A stretch of DNA of 64,000 nt, taken from NCBI GenBank assembly GCA_937872925.1, contig CALMUT010000129.1, forward strand, positions 39,293 to 103,292. Reading direction: 5' to 3'. The position numbers were made by a program, and so were the translations under genes. Positions 1 to 8,802 of the stretch are shown one piece after another. Origin of the DNA: an uncultured Myxococcales bacterium (GTDB lineage: Bacteria; Myxococcota_A; Polyangia; Polyangiales; Polyangiaceae). Position 1 is the stretch's first letter. The number at the start of each line of letters is the position of its first letter. The notes under the pieces are model-generated. The model was not told the origin of the DNA and ran no database searches. It saw only the letters and a list, made by a program, of their open reading frames with translations.

Positions 1-1
1 C

Positions 2-634
2 TTGTGGCACCGCGTGGATCTGGGCGGTGCTGCGGGGGAGATGCAGACGGACTTTGACCCCAGTCAGCCCGTGCACCAACCACCGGAAGATCCCTTTGCG
101 TGGCCGGAGGGATCCGAGAGCGGTTCCGATATGGCCAACCGTGCACTCGGCAGCAGTGGCGGTGGCAACGGTTCCGGAAGCGGCAGCAGCGGCGGTGGTT
201 CTGGCGCGTCTGGGCCGAATGCGCCTACGCCAGCCAGCTCCGGGGCTGTGCAGCCGGGCTTGGATGGTGGCCTCAGCGCCGCGCCGGGCGCCATCGGTCC
301 CGACGGCGGAGGCGTCTCTTCCGAGGACGAACCCGACGACCGGCCCGAAGCGCGGGTTGCGGTTGCGGTGAGCACGCGCGAGTCGCGTCGCGGTGAACCG
401 ATCCCTGTGTCCGGTCGCATCGAAGCCGACGGCACAGGCTGCGGCGGCGTGCGAGTCGACTTCGCGTTGCGCGGCGAAAACGGGCAGACGATCCCCATCC
501 AGTCCATCGCAGCCGGGGCGGACGGATCCTACTCGGGCTCCGTCGTGGTCCCTCCCAGTGTGGACGTCGGCGACTACGAGTTGGTGGTGTCGACGCCCGG
601 GGATCAACGTTGCGGCAGGGGATCTGCGGAATGA
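2..634 (+). CDS. C-terminal part of a transglutaminase-like secreted protein (cut by window edge)
   Basis: The reading frame is already open at the left edge, so the true start lies outside the window. The first residues (WHRVDLGGAAGEMQ) resemble the tail of a transglutaminase-like domain, in which a Trp-x-x-Val-Asp segment closes the core. A Pro-rich stretch and a Gly/Ser linker follow (about residues 50-85). The last ~95 residues look like a beta-sandwich, Ig-like or carboxypeptidase-regulatory-like (VAVAVSTRESRRGEPIPVSG, then alternating beta strands). Its stop overlaps the next gene's ATG (ATGA), which suggests translational coupling to the VWA protein. Transglutaminase-like and VWA/CoxE genes often sit together with MoxR ATPases in bacteria, and that context supports the call. 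The family assignment rests on a short fragment and is tentative. Confidence 0.5.
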   Translation: MWHRVDLGGAAGEMQTDFDPSQPVHQPPEDPFAWPEGSESGSDMANRALGSSGGGNGSGSGSSGGGSGASGPNAPTPASSGAVQPGLDGGLSAAPGAIGPDGGGVSSEDEPDDRPEARVAVAVSTRESRRGEPIPVSGRIEADGTGCGGVRVDFALRGENGQTIPIQSIAAGADGSYSGSVVVPPSVDVGDYELVVSTPGDQRCGRGSAE

Positions 635-1830
635 GCGAACTGGTCGTCCCGTTCATCTATGCCCTGCGCGAGCGACAACTGAAGGTAGGCGCGCAAGAAG
701 CGGTGCAGCTCTCTCGTGCGCTCTCGCTGGGTCTGCACCAGAACAGCTTGGACGGTTTCTACTACGTGGCGCGCGCTTTGTTGGTTCACCGCGAGAGCGA
801 TCTGGACAAATTCGATGAAGCCTTCCTGAGCCATTTCAAAGGCGTGGTGATCGAAACGGTCAGCGCCCTCTCCGAGCTGGAAGAGTGGCTCAAAGATCCC
901 AAGGTGCTCGAAGGACTGACGGACGCAGAAAAGGCGGCGATCCAAGAACTTTCGCCGGAAGAACTGCGGGAACTCTTGGAGCAGCGCCTGCGCGAGCAGA
1001 CCGAACGGCACGAGGGTGGCAATCGTTGGATCGGAACCGGCGGTACTAGCCCGTTTGGGACGGGCGGCTATCACCCCAGCGGCATCAGCATGCGCGCCGG
1101 CAGCAAGGGCAAGGGTGGACGCAGTGCCATGGGCATGGCCGACGCCCGGCGCTACCGTCCGTACCGCTCGGACATCGTGCTCGACGTGCGTCAGATCCAG
1201 GTAGCCTTGCGCAAGCTTCGCAGCTTCACCCGGGAAGGCGTCGAAGAAGAGCTAGATATCGACGCCACCATCGATGCAACCGCTAGCAACGGCGGCGAGC
1301 TCGAGATCGTGCTGCGGCGTCCGCGTCGCTCCAACACGCGCGTACTCTTGATGATGGACGTGGGTGGGTCCATGGACCCCTACGCACACACTTGCTCGCA
1401 GCTATTTTCGGCGGCGCGTCGCGCGTCGAACTTCCGCGAGCTGCGCACGTTCTACTTTCACAACACCATCTATGGTCGGGTCTACGGCACGGATTCCTTG
1501 ATGGAGCCCACGGAGCTGCCGCATCTGCTGGACCAACTCAATGGGCGATGGAAAGTGGTGATGGTCGGCGACGCCGCCATGGCTCCGGGGGAGCTGCTCG
1601 GTACCGGGCCCTGGGGCACCCCGGGCGCAGTCAGTGGCTTGGACTGGCTCAACCTCGTTGCGCATCGCTTCGAGCGCTGCGTGTGGCTGAATCCGGATCC
1701 GCCGAACTATTGGGGTGGCGGCACCTGCAAGGCGATCGGCGAAGTGTTCCCCATGTTCCCGCTGACCCTGGAAGGACTGAGCGAGGCCATGGCCAGCCTG
1801 TCCCAGGCTCGCGGGCGCCGCGGCCGGTAA
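631..1830 (+). CDS. CoxE-like VWA-domain protein
   Basis: The protein has 399 residues. The N-terminal half is helical and acidic. A Gly-rich hinge follows (about residues 125-165), then a von Willebrand A / CoxE-like domain. The metal-ion-dependent adhesion site is visible as MMDVGGSMDPY, where Gly replaces the usual first Ser of DxSxS. CoxE-type proteins work with MoxR-family AAA+ ATPases in assembly or activation of metalloenzymes and other complexes. No ATPase is in the window, but it could lie to the left. I chose ATG 631 over an upstream TTG (610) because it overlaps the previous stop as ATGA and has a purine-rich GGGGA upstream. Confidence 0.85.
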   Translation: MSELVVPFIYALRERQLKVGAQEAVQLSRALSLGLHQNSLDGFYYVARALLVHRESDLDKFDEAFLSHFKGVVIETVSALSELEEWLKDPKVLEGLTDAEKAAIQELSPEELRELLEQRLREQTERHEGGNRWIGTGGTSPFGTGGYHPSGISMRAGSKGKGGRSAMGMADARRYRPYRSDIVLDVRQIQVALRKLRSFTREGVEEELDIDATIDATASNGGELEIVLRRPRRSNTRVLLMMDVGGSMDPYAHTCSQLFSAARRASNFRELRTFYFHNTIYGRVYGTDSLMEPTELPHLLDQLNGRWKVVMVGDAAMAPGELLGTGPWGTPGAVSGLDWLNLVAHRFERCVWLNPDPPNYWGGGTCKAIGEVFPMFPLTLEGLSEAMASLSQARGRRGR

Positions 1831-1876
1831 CGCGAACAGGAAACGGGCTGTTGGCGTCACGTTCGGGAGCCGGAGG

Positions 1877-3820
1877 GTGACGCAAAACGCGCGGCTGCCC
1901 GCTGTCATGCTGCAGCGCATCTGGCTTCTGGCCACGCTTCTTGCGTGCGGGACGTTTGCGGCGACGGCGCGTGCCCAGACGCCGGGCTGTCCGCCGGACT
2001 TACCCGCGTGGGTCGAGAACTGCGCTCAGACCGAGCGGTTCGATCTGCGGCTGATGCGCTGTCCCGAGCGTCGCGCGGTGGTGCAAATGAACGCAGAGCT
2101 CGATGTCGAATTGAGCGCCAACTCGGAGCAGGGTTTTCGTCGCGTGGGTGACATCACGCTTTCACCCATCGCCGAAATAGACGACTGGTCACAGGAGTCT
2201 GAGGCACGTCGCCGTGGGTTGGATGCATTGACGGCCTGTGTCGCTCGCGGACCACCACCGCTGCCCGCTGCCGCGCAGTCCCACGCCGGCATCAGAGTGC
2301 CCTGGCTCTGTTTGGCGGTGCTCGTGCTGCTGCTGCTCGCGGCGGGGAAGCCGAAAGCGGGCGACGCAGCGAGACTGCTGCGCGGGCTGCTCATCGCGGC
2401 GTCGTGCGTCGTGGCGACTCTGTTGCTTCGCAGCGCGCTCTTTCCGGCGGCGTTCTTTCACCAGAACGGCCATGGAGCGCGCTGGGTCCAGATCGCGCTT
2501 GCCGGCGCATCGGAATACGGCCCTGGCTTTTCGGAGCTGTTCGGCTGGGCGGCAGCGCTGACAGGCCCCAGGGCGGAGCGCGGCGTGTTTGCGTTGCAGG
2601 CCGTGCTTGGCGCGATCACGCCCGTGGCAGTCTATTGCACTGCCCGCGCTGTGGGTGGCGCACGCGTGCTTTCCGCAGCCGCTGCGGCTTCTGTGGCGCT
2701 GGAGCCAGTGCTTGCGCGCATCGCACGCAGTGAGTCGTACTTTTCGGTGGGTGCGTCATTGGCCTTTATTGCGGTGGCGCTGCTGTGCGTCGGGTTCGCA
2801 CGCGCCAAGCTGGATCGCCGCGCTGCGCTCTTCGCGCTGGCTGCAGGTGCCGTCCTGGCCCAGGGCGTGCGCGTGCATCCTTTGGCTTGGGTGCCCCTCA
2901 GCCTGGCGCCTGGCGTGGTGCTCTTCGGCCTTGGTAGTCTGCGACGCAGAGCCAAGTGCGCACTCTTCGCCTACGTCATCGTCGGCGCGGTCACTTTGGT
3001 CACGAGCGGCGGCGAATTGCTGCAGGTGATGGGTGGTGGTTTGGGCCGCAGCTGGTTGCCGCGTGCAGGATTTCGAAGTGACGCGCTGGGCTCGGGGATC
3101 GTTGTCGCTGGCTTGCTCCTGTCGTCCATTCCCCTGGTAGTGCTGCGCAGCGCTCGCGGCCTGGCGTATTCGGTCTATGGCGCGCTGCTATGCACCGTGG
3201 CGGCGGGCACCGACATGCTCAGCGCGCCGAACCCCGCCGTCGATGCTGCGTCGGTGCGCTGGTACTTCCCCCCTGCGCTCTGCGCATTCGTGGCCAGTGC
3301 GGCAGCCCTGACGCGGATTTGGAAGCGCCGCCTCGTGCTTGGGCGTGCCGGTTCCCTCGCCAAACGTGTGGTCGCCGTGCCGGTCTTGGCCCTCGGTATC
3401 GGGGTCGCGCTTTCTTGGAGCCAGTACGGCGGGGTCCTGAGACAAATGCCGACGGACGCCCTCGAGACGATGCACTTCATGCTCTGGCGCGAGCAGCTGC
3501 CCCAAGACGCCGACGTTGCCTACCTCGGGCGCGCGGAGTCGTCGCTGTTGGTGCTGCCTTTGTACAATCTGCACGACGCGCCGCGCGCCCGCGTCATTGA
3601 AGTGGACGGGCACATCCCGAAACAAGGAGACCGCCCGTTGTTCTACTACCGCTCCAGCCTGTGTTCGACGCCAGGGGGTGCATCGGCGTGCGCGGGGTTC
3701 GAAAGCGCCGCACGGCTCCGACTCGTGAGCGCGATGGACCTACCCGCCCGCAGCAGCATGCGCTGGGCCAAATACCAGACGCCCAAGGTGCACGTGGCAC
3801 TCTACGAAGTGATGCCCTGA
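1877..3820 (+). CDS. Polytopic membrane protein, GT-C glycosyltransferase-like, with N-terminal periplasmic domain
   Basis: The protein has 647 residues. A signal-like segment (about residues 11-33) is followed by a ~100-residue soluble region with four Cys, which should lie in the periplasm. About ten transmembrane helices follow, then a C-terminal soluble region of ~130 residues. The hydrophobic core with interspersed Arg and Glu (for example RIARSESYFS and QGVRVHPLAW) resembles GT39/PMT-type sugar transferases that use lipid-linked donors. The canonical Asp/Glu of the first loop is not clear, so the catalytic role is inferred. GTG 1877 follows GGAGG with almost no spacing; ATG 1907 is an alternative start that places the signal peptide at the very N-terminus. 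Confidence 0.6.
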   Translation: MTQNARLPAVMLQRIWLLATLLACGTFAATARAQTPGCPPDLPAWVENCAQTERFDLRLMRCPERRAVVQMNAELDVELSANSEQGFRRVGDITLSPIAEIDDWSQESEARRRGLDALTACVARGPPPLPAAAQSHAGIRVPWLCLAVLVLLLLAAGKPKAGDAARLLRGLLIAASCVVATLLLRSALFPAAFFHQNGHGARWVQIALAGASEYGPGFSELFGWAAALTGPRAERGVFALQAVLGAITPVAVYCTARAVGGARVLSAAAAASVALEPVLARIARSESYFSVGASLAFIAVALLCVGFARAKLDRRAALFALAAGAVLAQGVRVHPLAWVPLSLAPGVVLFGLGSLRRRAKCALFAYVIVGAVTLVTSGGELLQVMGGGLGRSWLPRAGFRSDALGSGIVVAGLLLSSIPLVVLRSARGLAYSVYGALLCTVAAGTDMLSAPNPAVDAASVRWYFPPALCAFVASAAALTRIWKRRLVLGRAGSLAKRVVAVPVLALGIGVALSWSQYGGVLRQMPTDALETMHFMLWREQLPQDADVAYLGRAESSLLVLPLYNLHDAPRARVIEVDGHIPKQGDRPLFYYRSSLCSTPGGASACAGFESAARLRLVSAMDLPARSSMRWAKYQTPKVHVALYEVMP

Positions 3821-3829
3821 CGCGCCACC

Positions 3830-5641
3830 GTGCTATGGATGCCTGCGGTGCAACGGCTCGCGCTTTTTGCCCTAGCCAGGGGGGTAGACCAAGGGCAAAC
3901 GCAGCACGCTTACGCTGCGTTGAAAGGATTTGATCCGCTGCTGCGACTCAGCGCGCGACGCAAGCTGCGCCGGTCGCTTTCGCGCGCGCGCTTGATGACG
4001 AATCAGCAAGACGAAACCCACCACATGCGTCTTGCGTTCATCGAGCTGTCCGGGCGCACCCTCAGTGCGGATTTCGACGACGTCGAGGCGGTTCGAGCGG
4101 AACAAGCCAGCGCCGCGGTTGGCCTGCAGCCGCCGCGGCGCGGTCCTTGGCTCAGCCTGGGCGGGAGCTGCTTCGTCGTATTCGCTGTTGTCGCTGCGGT
4201 TGTGGCGTTCCGGATCACGCGCCCCTTCGACCCCCGAGCGACTGTCGCGGGACAGGTCTTCGCCAAGGATGTGCCGGACTTCGTCGTTGCGCTTTCCCAT
4301 GACGACTCGGCGAAGGTCGAAGCGGCGCGGGCGCGGGCGACGGGTGCGGCTGCAAAAAAAGCGCTGGGCGACCCCGTGGTGCAGAGCCTCGGCGAATTGC
4401 TGGTGGCCACGGAGGGCTTTCGCACTGCGGGCCTGGAAGACCGTAAAGCACGTGATCACTACGAGCTAAACACCGCAGGCCTCAACCGGGCACTTGCGCA
4501 GCAAGGCAAGCCATACTTCGTGGACGCTGATTTCGTCGGCACCGCCCAAGTGGTTTCTCCGATCCTGCTCGGGTTCTACGTGCAGAGCGAAGCCCAAGTA
4601 CAAAGCGGAACCGCAAGCGATCGCGTTGTGCACTTGTGGCGCCTCGATAAGCTCAATTTGAACCAAAACTACTACGGCTATACGCGACCCAGCACGCCTG
4701 CGGCGATCGTCCTGCTCGATCAGATTGAGAGCGATTTGGTGCGTGACGTCCTGCCCGCCCTGCCCGCAACCGAGACCATGCACCTGGTCGACGAAGAAAC
4801 CGAGATCAAGAACCCGCCCTGGGTGGAAAAGCTGAATCTGCGCGGCGCAAAGCTGGTGCGAGAGTACTTCGCCGCGGTGCCCGAGGGCCGAGATGCGTCG
4901 GTCCAAAAGGTCGGCGAGCTTCTGGCACGCCGTCGCGCGCTGGTGGCCAAGTGGCGCACGGAGCTGGCAGGTCTTGGGCACGTCTTGGTCGTGCCCGAGC
5001 GCCTCGTCCCCGAAGCGGACTACGCCGAGGAACTATCCTTGCGAGTGCCGCGCGCGGGACTGCACGAATGGGATGCGCTGCACGACGAACTCCTGACGCG
5101 CGGGCATCTGGCCGCTTTTGAGCGACTGCGGGATCATTATGTGGCCAGCGTGGAGCGCCACGAGGTGCAGCACCGTTTAGATTACCGTCGGGATCTTGTG
5201 CCTGTCCCGCTCCTGCTCGCCGAGTTGCTTGGCGTGGACAATCCTCTGGATGCGCCCTACGGAACCCGTGCCGCTCGGGCGCGTGATGAGATGAGCGCCT
5301 TCTTGGCGAGCGTGATTGACTCGGGTCCCTCGCCGGCACTGGAACTCGCGCTGATGGCGCGCCATGCCTTCGCGAAACACTCCCTGGGCAATGCCTACTC
5401 CTACGCCGTGCTCGCCGCATTCATCGGCATCGCTCGAGAACTGAAGATCGACACCGAAGAGCTGTTGCGGGGTCGTCGCATCCGCCGGGAGCACACCGCC
5501 GCACTGTTCTTGGCGCTTACGGCGCGCCCGCCAGAACAAATCCGCGAAGCGGCGCGGCGCTTCTACAAAGAGAGCTACGGGCAAGCGTTGCCGGCCGTGA
5601 AAACGACTTCGTCAAAGAAGAACACCCCATGGCGCCACTGA
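3830..5641 (+). CDS. Single-pass membrane protein with an HEVQH motif, possible metallopeptidase
   Basis: I do not recognise the family of this 603-residue protein. It has a basic N-terminal ~75 residues, one transmembrane helix (about 103-125) and a large helical, probably periplasmic region. An HExxH-type motif (ERHEVQHRLDY, His about 444) lies in a helix. This is the signature of zincin metallopeptidases, with two His zinc ligands and a catalytic Glu. A third ligand could be a Glu or His further on (for example in VPLLLAELLG, or the His residues of MARHAFAKHS), but I cannot assign it. The start is uncertain: GTG 3830, ATG 3839 and ATG 4025 are all in frame. The 3' end overlaps the next gene by 13 bp, so the two are probably co-translated. 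Confidence 0.6.
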   Translation: MLWMPAVQRLALFALARGVDQGQTQHAYAALKGFDPLLRLSARRKLRRSLSRARLMTNQQDETHHMRLAFIELSGRTLSADFDDVEAVRAEQASAAVGLQPPRRGPWLSLGGSCFVVFAVVAAVVAFRITRPFDPRATVAGQVFAKDVPDFVVALSHDDSAKVEAARARATGAAAKKALGDPVVQSLGELLVATEGFRTAGLEDRKARDHYELNTAGLNRALAQQGKPYFVDADFVGTAQVVSPILLGFYVQSEAQVQSGTASDRVVHLWRLDKLNLNQNYYGYTRPSTPAAIVLLDQIESDLVRDVLPALPATETMHLVDEETEIKNPPWVEKLNLRGAKLVREYFAAVPEGRDASVQKVGELLARRRALVAKWRTELAGLGHVLVVPERLVPEADYAEELSLRVPRAGLHEWDALHDELLTRGHLAAFERLRDHYVASVERHEVQHRLDYRRDLVPVPLLLAELLGVDNPLDAPYGTRAARARDEMSAFLASVIDSGPSPALELALMARHAFAKHSLGNAYSYAVLAAFIGIARELKIDTEELLRGRRIRREHTAALFLALTARPPEQIREAARRFYKESYGQALPAVKTTSSKKNTPWRH

Positions 5642-6177
5642 CGCGACGTGGGTTCTGCAGGCTGCTGCCACAGTGCGCCGCCCTCGCTCTCTTGGCGCAA
5701 CGGGCGCTGGCCGCGGCACCCGTCATCGCGGCTGGGCGCGAGAAGGAGGTGATGGCGCTGTTCGCGCCTTTTGCCCTGGGTGCTGCGGTGACACCGGAGA
5801 TGAAGCTATGGAACGTGCGTGTGGCGCCCGAGCACATCACCGTAGAATTGACGGGCGCTGCGACGGCCACGCTGCGTCTGGAACACCCGGAGCGGAGCCA
5901 GAGCAGCGAGCGCAGCAAGAGCTTCGCGTTCCAGCGGGATGCTGCAGCCGCATCTGGCGCCGGCAAGATCGCGGCGGACGCACTGGTGGCAAGCGTGCGA
6001 GGGAACGATGCGGGGGATTTTTGGGACGATGCGCCGGAGCCCGCGCCGATGACGGAGGCGCCGCAGGCAGCGTCACAGCAGGGATTCGAGGCCATGTGGC
6101 TTCCCGCGGTGGTCACCGTGGTTGCCGGCGCCGGAGCCCTGTGGCTGGCGCGTCGATCGGCCGACTCGGGCGCATGA
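5629..6177 (+). CDS. Tat-type signal protein with C-terminal membrane anchor
   Basis: This 182-residue protein starts inside the end of the HEVQH-protein gene. The N-terminus has a twin-arginine-like motif (LTRRGFCRLL) followed by a hydrophobic stretch and an Ala-rich cleavage region, as in Tat signal peptides. The middle is a short beta-rich domain (WNVRVAPEHITVELTG) and a charged linker. Residues ~153-172 form a membrane helix followed by Arg-Arg. A protein that crosses the membrane folded and stays anchored fits a partner of the preceding metallopeptidase-like protein, but this is inferred only from gene overlap. No known family was recognised. Confidence 0.6.
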   Translation: MAPLTRRGFCRLLPQCAALALLAQRALAAAPVIAAGREKEVMALFAPFALGAAVTPEMKLWNVRVAPEHITVELTGAATATLRLEHPERSQSSERSKSFAFQRDAAAASGAGKIAADALVASVRGNDAGDFWDDAPEPAPMTEAPQAASQQGFEAMWLPAVVTVVAGAGALWLARRSADSGA

Positions 6178-6382
6178 CGCGCGCACGTTGCGAGGGGCCG
6201 CGCCGCGCGCTACACGCTGAGCTGCGCCGCGAACGGAGACGCCATGCGGTCAGCCTCGTCCCCGGCGGGCCGACGGGGTGTGACGCGCATCGCGGAGAGC
6301 CGAAGGGTGTGACGCTGCGGAAGGTATTGGCGCAGGATCTGCTGGACCGGCGCCTGCCGAGATTTCGGTGTACAGTGTGTCC

Positions 6383-7114
6383 GTGACTTATCGGAATGCT
6401 TGGCTTGCTTTGGTGGTGGGGTGCGCGGTTTCGTGCGCATGGGCGTGCGATCTGAATCCGCAGCCGGAAGTGCCGAGCGGCGCAGCAGCAGCGGCAGGCG
6501 CGGGTGGTTTTGGCGGCACGGCCGCCGGATCGGGCCTCGGGGGATCCGCTGGCGCGGGCATCGGCGGCTACGGTGGCGGCGCCGGTGCGGGCGCGACCAG
6601 TGGCCCCGGTGGTAGCGGCGGCGGCAGCGGCGGCGGCACCGGCATCACGGACTGTCTGCCTGCGTGCAATGCGGGCGAAGTTTGCAACCTGGGCAAGTGC
6701 GTCGACGATCCCTGCGAGCCAAACTCCTGCGACGCGAAACAAGCCTGCAAGCCAAACGCGGACTTCTCCGCCGCAGGCTGCTTCGATTCCTGCGCTAGCG
6801 TGAACTGTGCCGCCGCCGAGCAATGCGATGACGGCAAGTGCGCGCCCACGGGCTGCAGCGTGACCTGCGCCGCTGGCGAGGTGTGTCTGCCTGGCGGCGA
6901 CGGCGGATACGCCTGTGTGCCGGATCCCTGCACAACCGAAGCCGGCGTTCTATGCGGCGCGAACCAGGCTTGTGATCCGCTGACCCTGGGCTGCGTGCTC
7001 GACCCGTGCATTGGCGTGAAGTGCCCGGCGGGACAGACTTGCAACGCGGGACAGTGTGTTTACGCCGCGGACGCGGGCGGCGACGCTGGCGGTTCTGACG
7101 CAGCAAACGACTGA
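6383..7114 (+). CDS. Cys-rich lipoprotein with Gly-rich linker
   Basis: The protein has 243 residues. A signal peptide ends in a cluster of Cys (VSCAWACDL), any of which could be the lipidated residue. A Gly/Ala linker of ~65 residues follows, then a Cys-rich module of four or five short repeats of the type 'C-x-GEVC-x(3-8)-C-x3-C', EGF-like or disulfide-knot-like. Proteins of this build are common on the surface of myxobacteria and have no assigned function. GTG 6383 is preferred because it places the signal peptide near the N-terminus; GTG 6368 is also in frame. The ~200 bp upstream hold no gene but repeat the short motif GGGTGTGACGC twice. Confidence 0.7.
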   Translation: MTYRNAWLALVVGCAVSCAWACDLNPQPEVPSGAAAAAGAGGFGGTAAGSGLGGSAGAGIGGYGGGAGAGATSGPGGSGGGSGGGTGITDCLPACNAGEVCNLGKCVDDPCEPNSCDAKQACKPNADFSAAGCFDSCASVNCAAAEQCDDGKCAPTGCSVTCAAGEVCLPGGDGGYACVPDPCTTEAGVLCGANQACDPLTLGCVLDPCIGVKCPAGQTCNAGQCVYAADAGGDAGGSDAAND

Positions 7115-7221
7115 GTGCATCGCTCCAACGCAATGGTGCCGCGCGGAAAACGACGCGCTGGCGCTATTGCGATCATGGGCTGCCCGCGGTACTTGGAGTG
7201 AGCTCAGGAAGGGGACACTCG

Positions 7222-7956
7222 ATGACACGTCGCACTCGGTGGAATGAAACGATCGCGCTCTCGGCAGTCGTGCTTGCACTTTTGGCCTGCAAACGCAGCG
7301 CAGAACAAGAACAAGCGCCGCCCGCACCCGCAGCACCCGCCGCGCCCGCCGCGGCCGCTGGCAACCACGCTGGAACGTACACCATCAGTGCCGCCGCCAA
7401 TCCCGGTGGTGGAGGCGGCTACAAAGGCAGCGTGGACATCAGTGCTGTCGGCAGCGCATTCAAGTTGAAGTGGACCCTCGAAGGGCAGCCCGGCTACAGC
7501 GGCGTGGGCATCGACCAAGACGGGATCCTTGGGGTCGGCTGGGGCACTGGCGAGCGCTATGGCGTCGTGGTGTATCAGGTCGACGGAGGAACTCTGAAGG
7601 GGCGCTGGGCCACCAGCGCCGCGGAGCAGGGCGTGGGCCTAGAGACGGCGACCGGTCCCGAGGGATTGAGCGGTACCTATCAGGTTGTGGGTACGAACCC
7701 CGTCGGTGGCAACAGCTACAAGGGCGCACTGGCGATCGCGCCGGCTGGCTCCATCTACACCGTGGCATGGTCACTGACGAGCGGAGAGAAGTACTCCGGC
7801 ATCGGCATCCTCGAAGGCAAGACCTTCGTCGTCGGCTGGGGCATCGGAGGCAGTGCCGGCGTGGTGCTCTACAAGAGTTCTGGCACTGGCCTGGACGGCA
7901 AATGGGCGACGCCGGGCAACACCGCCGTCGGCACCGAGACGCTCGCGAGGAACTAA
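7222..7956 (+). CDS. Lipoprotein with two tandem copies of a beta-rich domain
   Basis: This is a 244-residue lipoprotein (lipobox LALLAC) with an Ala/Pro-rich linker followed by two copies of an ~85-residue domain. Both copies share the pattern GTY-x-NP-GG-x-YKG, then W-x-L-x-G-x-YSG(V/I)GI, then VGWG and VVLY or VVVY. The two copies are clearly related, so an internal duplication is seen directly. The function is unknown. Similar domains occur as stand-alone outer-membrane lipoproteins, so the cell surface is the likely location. The start is well supported: GGAAGGGG lies ~10 bp before ATG 7222. Confidence 0.75.
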   Translation: MTRRTRWNETIALSAVVLALLACKRSAEQEQAPPAPAAPAAPAAAAGNHAGTYTISAAANPGGGGGYKGSVDISAVGSAFKLKWTLEGQPGYSGVGIDQDGILGVGWGTGERYGVVVYQVDGGTLKGRWATSAAEQGVGLETATGPEGLSGTYQVVGTNPVGGNSYKGALAIAPAGSIYTVAWSLTSGEKYSGIGILEGKTFVVGWGIGGSAGVVLYKSSGTGLDGKWATPGNTAVGTETLARN

Positions 7957-8147
7957 CGCGCCGCGCGCGAGCCCGACGATCCGGGCGGGGCGAGGGGATC
8001 GCGGTAAACGTCCGCGAGCTCGAGCCGACAGTCCAAAAAAGAAAACGCACTGGTAGCGGAACGCACCGCTTCGGCCGGCAAAAAAACGATCAGCATACAA
8101 ACTGATTTCTTCGAGCCCTCACCCCCATACCCCGGGCGCCTCCTTGT

Positions 8148-8201
8148 CCCGGCGCCCCAATGCCCGGCGCCCCAATGCCCGCCCCAATGCCCGGCGCCCC
8201 C
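8148..8201. repeat. 15-bp tandem repeat
   Basis: The unit CCCGGCGCCCCAATG occurs twice in perfect tandem, then once shortened (CCCGCCCCAATG), then as a partial copy. It lies in the 290-bp gap between convergent genes. Nothing else was seen in that gap apart from an AT-richer stretch near 8075-8115. Confidence 0.8.
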
Positions 8202-8246
8202 GCGCACATGGTGGCCAAACGACTGCCGCCGCCTCTCCAGCACGCC

Positions 8247-8762
8247 TCAGAGACCCACAGGAACGCGCACCTGGGTCTCCGTCTTGATCAAGCGACGCTT
8301 CAGATCACCAAGCACGGCCTTCTTCATGTCGTCGCTGACGGCTTCGGCACTCGGGCGTGGCTGCACCACGTAGAGCGAGAAGTGCTCACTAGACGCGGGA
8401 GCGCGGCGTGTGTCGGCGCCCTTGCGCATCAGCCAGACGCGAAAGCCGACGTCACCGCGCTCGACGTCGATGATCACGCGCTTTTCCTCCGGTGCGCTGA
8501 TGCCACGCACCGAAAACCCGCCGTCCAAGTTGGCGCCGCGCACCAGACCGTCGAGCAACAAAGTGACGTCGGGGGGTGCGGGACCTTTGTACGGATTGGG
8601 GTAGCGCTCCGGCGCTGCGACTGGTGGCGTCGTTGGCTTGGGCTCGCTGCGCGGCCAGTTTGCAATGGCGATCAAGGCAGCTCCACCCACAACCAGCAGC
8701 GCGCAGCCCGCGCGACGTCCCAGGCGAGCGCTCAGGGCGTGGGACGTACCAGGCGCACTCAC
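8247..8762 (-). CDS. Small single-pass membrane protein
   Basis: The protein has 171 residues. It has one membrane helix (about residues 19-38) close to the N-terminus, a Pro-rich spacer, and a ~110-residue soluble domain, probably periplasmic (PPDVTLLLDGLVRG, then KRVIIDVERGDVGFRVWLMR). I do not recognise the domain. GTG 8762 is chosen because a longer frame would run into the upstream glycosyltransferase gene and because CGGAG lies 8 bp before it. It lies ~40 bp downstream of the GT39-like gene on the same strand, so the two are probably an operon and this may be an accessory to that enzyme. Confidence 0.6.
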   Translation of the reverse strand: MSAPGTSHALSARLGRRAGCALLVVGGAALIAIANWPRSEPKPTTPPVAAPERYPNPYKGPAPPDVTLLLDGLVRGANLDGGFSVRGISAPEEKRVIIDVERGDVGFRVWLMRKGADTRRAPASSEHFSLYVVQPRPSAEAVSDDMKKAVLGDLKRRLIKTETQVRVPVGL

Positions 8763-8802
8763 GGTGAGGCTCCGCGGTTGTGCATCTCGAAGACTCGAGT
8801 CG

